Both the position numbers and the translations under genes were made by a program. Source: Pseudodesulfovibrio nedwellii (lineage in GTDB: Bacteria; Desulfobacterota; Desulfovibrionia; Desulfovibrionales; Desulfovibrionaceae). From it: 64,000 nucleotides of DNA. The notes beneath the pieces were generated by a model. The model was not told the origin of the DNA. It saw only the letters and a program-made list of their open reading frames with translations, and searched no databases. Shown in pieces: positions 35,842 through 43,530 of the stretch (the stretch's first letter is position 1; each line of letters begins with the position of its first letter). The stretch is taken from NCBI RefSeq assembly GCF_027923765.1, contig NZ_AP026709.1, positions 62,001 to 126,000 of the forward strand, in the 5' to 3' direction.

Positions 35842-37152
35842 TTAATACTCTTGCGAATCAAGATCAACGCCCAAAGCATCCCATTGTGCTGTGGCGTCAG
35901 CTTTGGCTTTTTCGATCATGTCATTCGACCATGGCTCGATGACGAGGGCTTCGGCGACGAGCTGCCAGAGGTATTTTACTTCGAATTCACAGTCGTCAAA
36001 ATATTTTGGAATGCGTCGCATGATTTGGTCGCGACAATTGGAACACCCGACCACAACGACATTGGCACCGCTTTGCTTGATTTGTTCGTTTTTGTATCGA
36101 GCGTGCCATGCAGACTGGTCTTCGAAAGGCATAGGCCACATCCCGCCGCCGCCCCCGCAGCAATAGTTCTTTTCTCGGTTAGGCGTCAGTTCGACAAAAT
36201 TATCCACGCATTGCTGAACGATCCAACGAGGCTCGTCAAAATATCCTTTGCCGAAATTGCGCGCCAGTTCACGACCATGCTTGCAGGAGTCGTGAAACGT
36301 GAAGGTCTTTCCGGCATGGGCTGATTTGTCGAGTTTGATCCGGCCAGTTTTGATTAGGTCCATGAGGTAGTCATAAAGATACATGAATCCGATTTCGTTG
36401 GCCGGGTCCTGTGCCACGAGTTTTGTCATCCCCTTGCGGAATCCGTAGGAACCGCCACCGCAGTCGGGCATGATCAGAGACGTGATGTCGAATTCTTTCA
36501 TGTAGGCGATTTTGCGGCGGGCTAACTCGGTGTTACCGGCGTCATTTCCGGTGAACAACGCCCAATCCACGGCTTCCCAATTTTCGGAGGGAACGGTCCA
36601 GTTTTCCTTGGCCGCGTAGAAAATCTTCCACCACCAATACTGGTCCTCGAAATCTCCATAGACTTCTTTGGAGTTTGGGAAAAAGAGGATGTCTGCGTCG
36701 TGCTTGTCCACCGGTACATGGAAACCGGGGAGTTCCTCGGCCAGTTCTTCGCCAAGTTCTGCCATGCCTTCCAGATAATCTTCTTTGGAAATACCGAGAT
36801 TGTTGCCGGTCTCAAGGTTGTTGACCATGCCCTTGTGCAGGGAGCCGGGGACATCTTCACGCGGCCTGAGGCTTTTCAGATGAGCCATGATGGAGGTGAT
36901 GTCGAGGCCTCCGGGGCATGTGCTTGTGCAACGGCCACAGCCGGTACACAACCATGGAAAATTGGAGTCGATGACTTCGTCGACCAAGCCGTTGGCAAGC
37001 ATCCGCATGACCTTTCTGGCATCCAAGCCATCCAGCGCGGGTGCGCCAGTGGTAGGGCAGCCGTTGGCGCATGCTCCACAGACAAGGCAATTGGAGAAGT
37101 CGTAATTGTCAAGAAAGGTCAGTTTGTTGTTGGTGGTATGCGTACTTTGCAT
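35842..37152 (-). CDS. HdrD-like Fe-S oxidoreductase (two ferredoxin motifs plus CCG domains)
   Basis: 436 residues from ATG 37152, preferred over an upstream TTG (37188) because CAGGA lies before it. Order: two [4Fe-4S] motifs (CLVCGACANGCP and CTGCGRCTSTCP in the first 90 residues), then a CCG-type half with PDCGGGSYG, HDSCKHGREL and NYCCGGGGGMW, then GCSNCRDQ. This is the DsrK/HmeD/HdrD plan, linked in sulfate reducers to menaquinol or thiol/disulfide electron transfer. It stands alone and no membrane partner is adjacent. The physiological partner is unknown. Confidence 0.82.
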   Translation of the reverse strand: MQSTHTTNNKLTFLDNYDFSNCLVCGACANGCPTTGAPALDGLDARKVMRMLANGLVDEVIDSNFPWLCTGCGRCTSTCPGGLDITSIMAHLKSLRPREDVPGSLHKGMVNNLETGNNLGISKEDYLEGMAELGEELAEELPGFHVPVDKHDADILFFPNSKEVYGDFEDQYWWWKIFYAAKENWTVPSENWEAVDWALFTGNDAGNTELARRKIAYMKEFDITSLIMPDCGGGSYGFRKGMTKLVAQDPANEIGFMYLYDYLMDLIKTGRIKLDKSAHAGKTFTFHDSCKHGRELARNFGKGYFDEPRWIVQQCVDNFVELTPNREKNYCCGGGGGMWPMPFEDQSAWHARYKNEQIKQSGANVVVVGCSNCRDQIMRRIPKYFDDCEFEVKYLWQLVAEALVIEPWSNDMIEKAKADATAQWDALGVDLDSQEY

Positions 37153-37609
37153 GACGGTATCCTGGGCGTTTAAGCCATACCCAGCCAAGGTGGCGGGCTA
37201 TTTAACTGTGTTGAATGGATGTGTCGTGGAAGGACGTATCAGGACCATTCTGAGGTCGTCTGTCAGTGTTTGAGAATGCTTACTACATAAGAGTTCTGTG
37301 TAAGTCAAAGCCTGTGGATTGGGCTTATGGATTCAACGAGTCCTAAAGGTTTTGATGTTTTTCTTATGACCCTTTTGTCGGGATATGTCGGTAGCCATAA
37401 ATGAAGAGTATTTTTGTTTTCCGATATAACTGGAATGACGGATCTGTTTTTCTTGATGTTTTCCGCTTTTTTTGGAAACCCAGAAAACATGGGTGAAATG
37501 ATGTTGTCTAATAATTTAGAATAAAAGGAATTTTCTTTGTTTACGGTTGGTATGGTCTTTGTAGTAGCTTGTTCATCATATTAACGAGAATGTTATTAAG
37601 AGGTATATC
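37153..37609. other. divergent intergenic region without a gene
   Basis: 457 bases between the HdrD-like gene and the FmdE fusion gene. AT-rich, no credible reading frame. TGGTATGGTCTTTGT (37548-37562) has the GG of a -24/-12 promoter but GT in place of GC, so it is only a weak candidate for the plus-strand operon. Confidence 0.5.
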
Positions 37610-39280
37610 ATGGCGAAGAGCAGTGTTTTAGAAAAAGAAGTCTACCGGACAGTTGGTCAACATACATTTGAAGAGTTTATCGAGATGGCCAGCTTGTTTC
37701 ATAATTATGCTGCTCCCGGGCTGCTCATAGGTGGATATATGGTTGCCGAGGCCCAACAGTATATGCCTGAAGGAACATTGTATGAGGCTATTTCGGAAAC
37801 ATCGTGGTGTTTGCCTGACGCCATTCAGATGATGACACCATGCACGGTTGGCAACGGCTGGATGCGTGTCATGAACTTTGGACTGTACGCCATGAGTCTC
37901 TACGACAAGTTTACCAGAGAAGGTGTCAGGGTTTGGCTTGATCTTGAAAAAATTCCACATGATTCCGAAATTTGGACATGGTTCTTGAAGACCAAAGCAA
38001 AGCCGGATCAGGATTCTGAATTGCTTCGTCATCAAATAGGTATGGCCGGAGCTGACATTTTGTCTGTCGAAAAAATCACCTTGAATCGAAGCCTGTTGGT
38101 CAAGCGGAATAAGGGTAAAATCTCGGTGTGTTCTGTGTGTGGCGAGGCTTATCCTTCCGCCCATGGTCCGATATGTCGTTCATGTCGTGGGGAATCTCCC
38201 TACGAAGGGAATCTGAAAGCCGAGTCTACCATCTTGTACCCCCTCCCCAAACAGGTCCGCAAAATAGGCGCAGAAGGGGCGTTGGGTAAAAAAGCGGTTC
38301 ATGACATGACCCAGATTATTCCCGGTACGGACAAGGGCGCGGCTTTCAGGAATGGACAGACCTTTGATGTCGGCGATCTTTGTCGACTTCAACAGATGGG
38401 GAAAAACAATGTTTTTGTGCAGGATGAGGAACTCGACGAACAATGGGTGCACGAAGATGACTGCGCGCGGAGTTTTGCCGAGGCCATGGCTGGAAAGGGC
38501 ATCGCGCCAAGGGAAGATCCTCATGAGGGCAAAGTGACGCTTAAGGCGGAACATGATGGACTCTTGTTTGTTGATACCCACCGATTGAAGGCGTTTAATT
38601 TGGCACCGGGTGTCATGGCAGCGAGTAGGAAAGGGTGGACACTGGTTCGGAAAGGGGCTGAGATTGCAGGGACACGAGCCATTCCATTGTACATGCAGCG
38701 CGATCAGTTCGAGTGTGCGCAGGATGTGCTTACGGCTGGACCGATTTTTGAAGTCCTGCCTTTGAAGCAAGCAAAGGTTGGTATTCTGATTACAGGCAAT
38801 GAGGTCTTTAACGGAACGATCGAAGACCGTTTTGAAGAGATTATTCGTGCCAAATTGACGGCCTTCAATTGCTCGGTATACAAGGCCGTATTGGTACCTG
38901 ATGATCGTGAAGTCATTCGCGTCGCAGCCTTGGAAATGCTTGAAGGTGGATGCGATTTGATCATTACGACAGCCGGTCTTTCCGTGGACCCGGATGACGT
39001 GACTCGTCATGGACTGGTTGATGCCGGAGCTCATTCCCTGACATACGGTGCGCCGGTTCTTCCGGGGGCAATGACCTTGATCGGAAAAATCGGTTCTGCT
39101 CGGTTGCTTGGAGTTCCTGCTTGTGCCCTGTTTTTCCAACGGACAAGCCTCGACCTCTTGTTGCCTCGACTGTTGGCAGATGTAGATATTTCGCGAAATG
39201 ATCTGGCGGAGATGGGCGAGGGCGGTATGTGCCTTGGATGTACCAATTGTACCTTCCCCAAGTGTCCGTTTGGTCGATAG
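37610..39280 (+). CDS. FmdE domain / zinc ribbon / molybdopterin-binding (MoeA/MoaB-like) fusion protein
   Basis: 556 residues, soluble. Domain 1 (about 18-150): FmdE-type, with FHNYAAPGLLIGGYM and the Cys pair in SWCLPDAIQMMTPCTVGNG. A zinc ribbon follows (CSVCGEAYPSAHGPICRSC, about 172-190). Domain 3 (about 385-530): MoCF-type molybdopterin-binding fold, with VGILITGNEVFNG and TTAGLSVDPDDVT. The tail is Cys-rich (CLGCTNCTFPKCPFG). FmdE is associated with tungsten/molybdenum formylmethanofuran dehydrogenase operons and MoCF domains with Mo insertion or molybdate-linked regulation. The place beside dms and tor molybdoenzymes suggests a cofactor maturation or allocation role. An AAGAGG ribosome site precedes ATG. 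Only 16 bases separate it from the kinase gene. Confidence 0.75.
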   Translation: MAKSSVLEKEVYRTVGQHTFEEFIEMASLFHNYAAPGLLIGGYMVAEAQQYMPEGTLYEAISETSWCLPDAIQMMTPCTVGNGWMRVMNFGLYAMSLYDKFTREGVRVWLDLEKIPHDSEIWTWFLKTKAKPDQDSELLRHQIGMAGADILSVEKITLNRSLLVKRNKGKISVCSVCGEAYPSAHGPICRSCRGESPYEGNLKAESTILYPLPKQVRKIGAEGALGKKAVHDMTQIIPGTDKGAAFRNGQTFDVGDLCRLQQMGKNNVFVQDEELDEQWVHEDDCARSFAEAMAGKGIAPREDPHEGKVTLKAEHDGLLFVDTHRLKAFNLAPGVMAASRKGWTLVRKGAEIAGTRAIPLYMQRDQFECAQDVLTAGPIFEVLPLKQAKVGILITGNEVFNGTIEDRFEEIIRAKLTAFNCSVYKAVLVPDDREVIRVAALEMLEGGCDLIITTAGLSVDPDDVTRHGLVDAGAHSLTYGAPVLPGAMTLIGKIGSARLLGVPACALFFQRTSLDLLLPRLLADVDISRNDLAEMGEGGMCLGCTNCTFPKCPFGR

Positions 39281-39296
39281 GAAGATTGTACGACGT

Positions 39297-41897
39297 ATGA
39301 AACGAGTATTCGGATTTATCCTGTGTGTCTGCATGGTTCTGGTGGCATTTTCCTGCACCCCGCTTGACGGGCAGACTCCACTCACGGCCGAAGAACAGGA
39401 ATGGATTGAAAAAAACAAGGAGATACCACTCGGTGTCTCCTTGCACTATCCGCCGTATGAAGAGTTCGGTTTAAAGGGTGGATATCAAGGGTTGAGTGCT
39501 GATTATATCCGGTTAATCAATGAAAAAACGGGTCTCAAGTTTGTCCCGTTACGGTTTAGAAATCGGGATGAAGTCCTCGCAGGAATCAAGAGGGGCGAAA
39601 TCTCTGTTGTCGCCGCTCTTGAAATGACGGATGAACGTCGTGATTTTCTCGATTTCACCCAGCCTTATGTGAATGTTCCGGCTGCTATAATAACCCGGAA
39701 GGAGTTCAAAGGAGAGCTTTCTCTTGAAAAGCTGGATGGCATGAGAATCGGCGTCACTGTTTCGCCGGAGTTTATCAGTTATTTGGAGAAATATTTTCCG
39801 GGAGATTATACCGTCGTCACCATGGCGGGCGGGTATATCGGGGGTTTGCGTTCTTTGGCGGTCGGTGATGTTGATGCCTTGATCTGTGATATGGCGCTTG
39901 CTTCCCGGTATATTGCCAATGCTCGTATCAGTAATCTGCGAATAGCCGGTATTTCCAGTTATACGATTGATTTGCGAATAGCCTCGCTCAAGAGTCAACC
40001 CATAGTCGGTCAGATTTTGAGGAAAGGTCTCGCGATGATTCTTCCCCATGAACGCAAGACCATTGAAGAAAAATGGTTGACCTTGCACTACCGACCAATC
40101 TGGGCCAGTTGGACATTCTGGCTGGGACTGTTGGGTGTACTTGGTCTGGTTTTGGGTGGTATTGTTCTGGTTTTGGGTGGTATTGTTCTGGTTTTGTTCT
40201 GGAACCGCAGTCTTAAACGCCAGGTGGCTCAAAGAACCATGGCCTTGAGTTCCATTAATAAGGTTTTGCTTGGAGCATTGGATTGTCACACTGAGCGAGA
40301 GGTCATGTTGCGTTGTTTGCAGGAAGCAAAGACGATGTCGTCAAGTGAACGGGCATTTCTTGGCGAGGTCGAGCAAACAGGGGCAATCAAGGTTCTGCTT
40401 GCCACGGAAGGTGGTGCAGACTGCCCTGAATGGGATTGCGCCGAGTTTGAAAGTGTCATTCTTGAAGGTGAGCAACTGGACCGTCTGGCTGGTGGCCACG
40501 TCGTGAATGTGTCTATTGGTGGAGACAGGAAAGGTCATCCTCATCTGATTGTGGTTCCGCTTCAGATTCTTGCGGGTACCAATATGAAAATCATTGCGGT
40601 TGCTCGTAGCGAAAATCGGTATGTATCCAATGAAGTCTTGATTTTGGCGGAAGTCTTGTTTGCTTTTGAAGAAGCTTTGCAGCGTAAACGGACCGAGATA
40701 TCACTGCATGAAAAGGAACGGCAGCTTCAACGAGTCCAGCGCATGGAAGCTCTTGGGACGCTCGCTGGCGGTATTGCACACGATTTCAACAATATCCTTG
40801 GTGTCATTATTGCCAATGGTGAAATGATAGAAATGTTTCATATGGATGTTGATAAAACCATTCATCCAAAAATTCGGGCTATTCTTGCGGCAGCGTATCG
40901 AGGTCGTGATCTGGTGAATCAAATTTTGACTTTTACGAGAAAAAGTAACGATGAGGCCGCGGTATTGAATGTCGGTCCTATTCTTAAGGAAACCGTCAAA
41001 TTCTTGCAATCCTCGCTGCCGGCTTCCATTACAATTGAATATACGATTGATTCGCCGGAATCGACGGTGCTTGTCGATCCTACACAGATGCATCAGGTTT
41101 TGATGAATTTATGCACTAACGCAGCCCATGCAATGGAAAGTATGGGCGGGACGCTTTCTCTCTCCCTGCGGTCCGGGCAGGTGAATCCTTCTCAGGTCGG
41201 GGCACAGACCCTTGAGCCGGGGTCGTATTTGATTCTCGAAGTGAGGGATACAGGAAGCGGTATCGAACCTGAGTTGATCGAGCGTCTTTTTGATCCGTTT
41301 TTTACCACCAAAGAACCGGGCAAGGGAACTGGGCTAGGACTTTCTGTTGTCCAGGGCATTGTGAAATCTTGGGGAGGCGAAGTGCTGGTAAAAAGCATCC
41401 ATGGACGAGGCTCTCTTTTTCAGGTGTTCATCCCGGCTCGTAGCGAGAGTGGTGAACAGCCTGTGTTGTCGAGTGGCGGCGGAGAAATTTTTAAGGGGAC
41501 TGGGAGTATTTTGTTTGTGGATGACGAAGAGGAACTGGTCAAATCCTGTTCTGAATTCCTTGCAAACCTTGGGTATAAGGTCCATGCGGAAACAGACAGT
41601 CGGGCTGCGTTAGAGTTGTTTAGCAGCGCTCCAGAGAAATTTGACCTTGTCATAACAGATTACAATATGCCTGGATTGAGTGGGGATGATCTTGCTCGGA
41701 AAATTCTTGAAGAAAAACCGACTGTTCCGATTATTGTTTGCAGTGGGTATAGTCAGAGCTTCGATGAGAGTACAGCTACGTCCCTCGGCATAACGGAATA
41801 CCTCAAAAAACCAATCAGTCTGAAAATGCTGGCTTTGGCCGTGCGGAAATACTTGCGGCCCGATCTTGAAGACGAAACGCATGACTTCATGGAATAG
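39297..41897 (+). CDS. hybrid sensor histidine kinase with periplasmic binding-protein sensor domain
   Basis: 866 residues from ATG 39297; upstream in-frame codons overlap the previous gene and would mask the signal peptide. Order: lipobox-like signal MKRVFGFILCVCMVLVAFSC, family-3 solute-binding sensor (about 30-265; IPLGVSLHYPPYEEFG), a membrane helix around 280-305, a GAF-like region, HisKA with GGIAHDFNNILG (phosphorylated His495), HATPase (GTGLGLSVVQGIV) and a C-terminal receiver (ITDYNMPG, Asp788). The binding-protein sensor should detect a small periplasmic ligand such as TMAO, DMSO or an amino acid. The membrane helix contains a 21-base tandem duplication. The response regulator gene begins 11 bases later. 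Confidence 0.88.
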   Translation: MKRVFGFILCVCMVLVAFSCTPLDGQTPLTAEEQEWIEKNKEIPLGVSLHYPPYEEFGLKGGYQGLSADYIRLINEKTGLKFVPLRFRNRDEVLAGIKRGEISVVAALEMTDERRDFLDFTQPYVNVPAAIITRKEFKGELSLEKLDGMRIGVTVSPEFISYLEKYFPGDYTVVTMAGGYIGGLRSLAVGDVDALICDMALASRYIANARISNLRIAGISSYTIDLRIASLKSQPIVGQILRKGLAMILPHERKTIEEKWLTLHYRPIWASWTFWLGLLGVLGLVLGGIVLVLGGIVLVLFWNRSLKRQVAQRTMALSSINKVLLGALDCHTEREVMLRCLQEAKTMSSSERAFLGEVEQTGAIKVLLATEGGADCPEWDCAEFESVILEGEQLDRLAGGHVVNVSIGGDRKGHPHLIVVPLQILAGTNMKIIAVARSENRYVSNEVLILAEVLFAFEEALQRKRTEISLHEKERQLQRVQRMEALGTLAGGIAHDFNNILGVIIANGEMIEMFHMDVDKTIHPKIRAILAAAYRGRDLVNQILTFTRKSNDEAAVLNVGPILKETVKFLQSSLPASITIEYTIDSPESTVLVDPTQMHQVLMNLCTNAAHAMESMGGTLSLSLRSGQVNPSQVGAQTLEPGSYLILEVRDTGSGIEPELIERLFDPFFTTKEPGKGTGLGLSVVQGIVKSWGGEVLVKSIHGRGSLFQVFIPARSESGEQPVLSSGGGEIFKGTGSILFVDDEEELVKSCSEFLANLGYKVHAETDSRAALELFSSAPEKFDLVITDYNMPGLSGDDLARKILEEKPTVPIIVCSGYSQSFDESTATSLGITEYLKKPISLKMLALAVRKYLRPDLEDETHDFME
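40146..40196 (+). repeat. 21-base tandem repeat inside the kinase transmembrane segment
   Basis: CTGGTTTTGGGTGGTATTGTT occurs at 40146-40166 and again at 40167-40187, followed by a partial third unit. It encodes two copies of the 7-residue block GGIVLVL, lengthening the membrane helix. Confidence 0.9.
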
Positions 41898-41907
41898 GAG
41901 CTGATAT

Positions 41908-43326
41908 ATGGCCAAGGTACTGGTGATAGATGATGATCGCATGATCTGTGATGCGCTCATGGAGTTGATTCGAAATATTGGGCATGAGGCCGATTACGCA
42001 TCAAGCGTCCAGGAAGGATTGGAAAAGAATCTGGCTGAAGAATTTGATGTGGTTTTTTTGGATATCAGACTTCCTGATGGCAACGGGCTGGATATTTTGC
42101 CACAACTCAGGGAGCTTCCCATTCCCCCTGAAGTCATTATCCTCACAGGTCTTGGTGACCCTGATGGAGCTGAGTTGGCCATACGCAACGGGGCGTGGGA
42201 CTACTTGCAAAAACCTCTTTCTCCCAAGAAGATTTTGCTCCCGCTGCAACGGGTTCTCAAATATCGGGACACGTTACGTAACGAAGGGAATAATCAACCT
42301 CCTTTCAAGCGGTGTGGCATCGTCGGCAATGGGCCTGCCATCACTCATGCCTTGGAACGCTTGGGGGCGGCTGCGCATAGTGACGCCAGTCTTCTTCTGA
42401 CTGGTGAAACCGGAACGGGTAAGGAACTGTTTGCGCGTGCTCTTCATGAAAACAGCAAGAGGAGTCGAGGTCCTTTCGTGATTGTCGACTGTGCTTCAAT
42501 TCCGGCCAATCTGTTGGAAAGCACACTGTTCGGTCATGTCAAAGGGGCTTTTACCGGAGCGGATCGTTCAAGCTGTGGGTTGGTCCTTGAGGCGCATGGC
42601 GGCACTCTTTTTCTTGATGAAATAGGGGAAATGCCACTCCCCTTGCAGAAGAAACTGCTCAGGGTTTTGCAGGAACGCAAATATCGTCAGGTGGGCGGAA
42701 GTCAGGAAGTCAGCAGTAACTTCCGACTGGTCGCAGCCACGCATCGAGATTTGAATGAGATGGTCCAAAAGGGGCTTTTCCGCAATGACCTGCTGTATCG
42801 ACTGGGGGCCATGACTATCAACCTTCCCGTGTTACGAGACCGTAAGGAGGATTTGGGCGAACTGACTCAGCATTTTGCACGGTATATCTGCGAGAAAAAT
42901 GCAATTCCTCCCAAGACATTTTCTGATAATTTTATGGAAACTCTTGCCCGGTATGATTGGCCGGGCAACATTCGTGAGCTGGTCAACGTTCTTGAGAATG
43001 CAATGATTAGCGCCTACGGCCACACTGAATTATTCGCGAAGCATCTACCGGAGCGGACACGTATCGCGATGTTGAAACATGATCTTGTTTTGAACGAAGA
43101 CTCATATACCAATACCAATTTTACCGAAACTCAAACAGAAGAGTGCGGTACTTTGCCTTCGTATAAAGAATACCGTGGGCATGTTTTGGAGCAGGCCGAC
43201 AAGAGTTATTTTACCCGCTTGATGGAAGCTTCGTGTTGGGACATAGAACGTGCCTGTACAATCTCTGGATTGCGGAAAAGCCGGGTATACGATCAGCTCA
43301 AGCAGTACGGCATAGAGAAAGAATAG
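41908..43326 (+). CDS. NtrC-type sigma-54-dependent response regulator
   Basis: 472 residues. Receiver domain with phosphoacceptor Asp52 (VVFLDIRLPDG) and KPLSPKK; AAA+ domain with GETGTGKE, GAFTGA intact and GGTLFLDEIGEM; a Fis-like helix-turn-helix end (IERACTISGLRKSRVYDQL). It is paired with the hybrid kinase just upstream. Downstream lie dms and tor operons; a consensus sigma-54 promoter precedes torC. It is the natural candidate to activate both. In E. coli TMAO control uses the OmpR-family TorR, so this is a different solution. Confidence 0.92.
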   Translation: MAKVLVIDDDRMICDALMELIRNIGHEADYASSVQEGLEKNLAEEFDVVFLDIRLPDGNGLDILPQLRELPIPPEVIILTGLGDPDGAELAIRNGAWDYLQKPLSPKKILLPLQRVLKYRDTLRNEGNNQPPFKRCGIVGNGPAITHALERLGAAAHSDASLLLTGETGTGKELFARALHENSKRSRGPFVIVDCASIPANLLESTLFGHVKGAFTGADRSSCGLVLEAHGGTLFLDEIGEMPLPLQKKLLRVLQERKYRQVGGSQEVSSNFRLVAATHRDLNEMVQKGLFRNDLLYRLGAMTINLPVLRDRKEDLGELTQHFARYICEKNAIPPKTFSDNFMETLARYDWPGNIRELVNVLENAMISAYGHTELFAKHLPERTRIAMLKHDLVLNEDSYTNTNFTETQTEECGTLPSYKEYRGHVLEQADKSYFTRLMEASCWDIERACTISGLRKSRVYDQLKQYGIEKE

Positions 43327-43449
43327 CTTTCCAGACTTTTCGGAGTGGGTTGTCCAAAAGTGTTGGTCTCTTTCCAGATACGTTGGAATAATCTCTTTTC
43401 CTATGTGCTCAAATTCACATAATATACTGTTTTTATTTGTATTTTCTCA

Positions 43450-43464
43450 TGGCATAGTTGTTGA
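43450..43464 (+). promoter_or_regulatory. imperfect sigma-54 promoter candidate upstream of dmsA
   Basis: TGGCATAGTTGTTGA has a perfect -24 element and correct spacing, but the -12 element reads TTGA and lacks the usual GC. It lies 67 bases before the dmsA ATG and just after the sigma-54 regulator gene. Confidence 0.45.
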
Positions 43465-43530
43465 TATCAAAATTCCCATGATGTTAGATTCACTGTGCCC
43501 TCGCGCACAGTCAAACGAGTGAGGATAGTT

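Noticed and set aside
37548-37562. sigma-54 promoter before the FmdE fusion gene
   Set aside because: The -12 element reads TTTGT and lacks the required GC; kept only as a weak remark.
39198-39296. 33-residue N-terminal extension of the hybrid kinase
   Set aside because: It overlaps the end of the FmdE fusion gene and would hide the lipoprotein-like signal that starts at ATG 39297.
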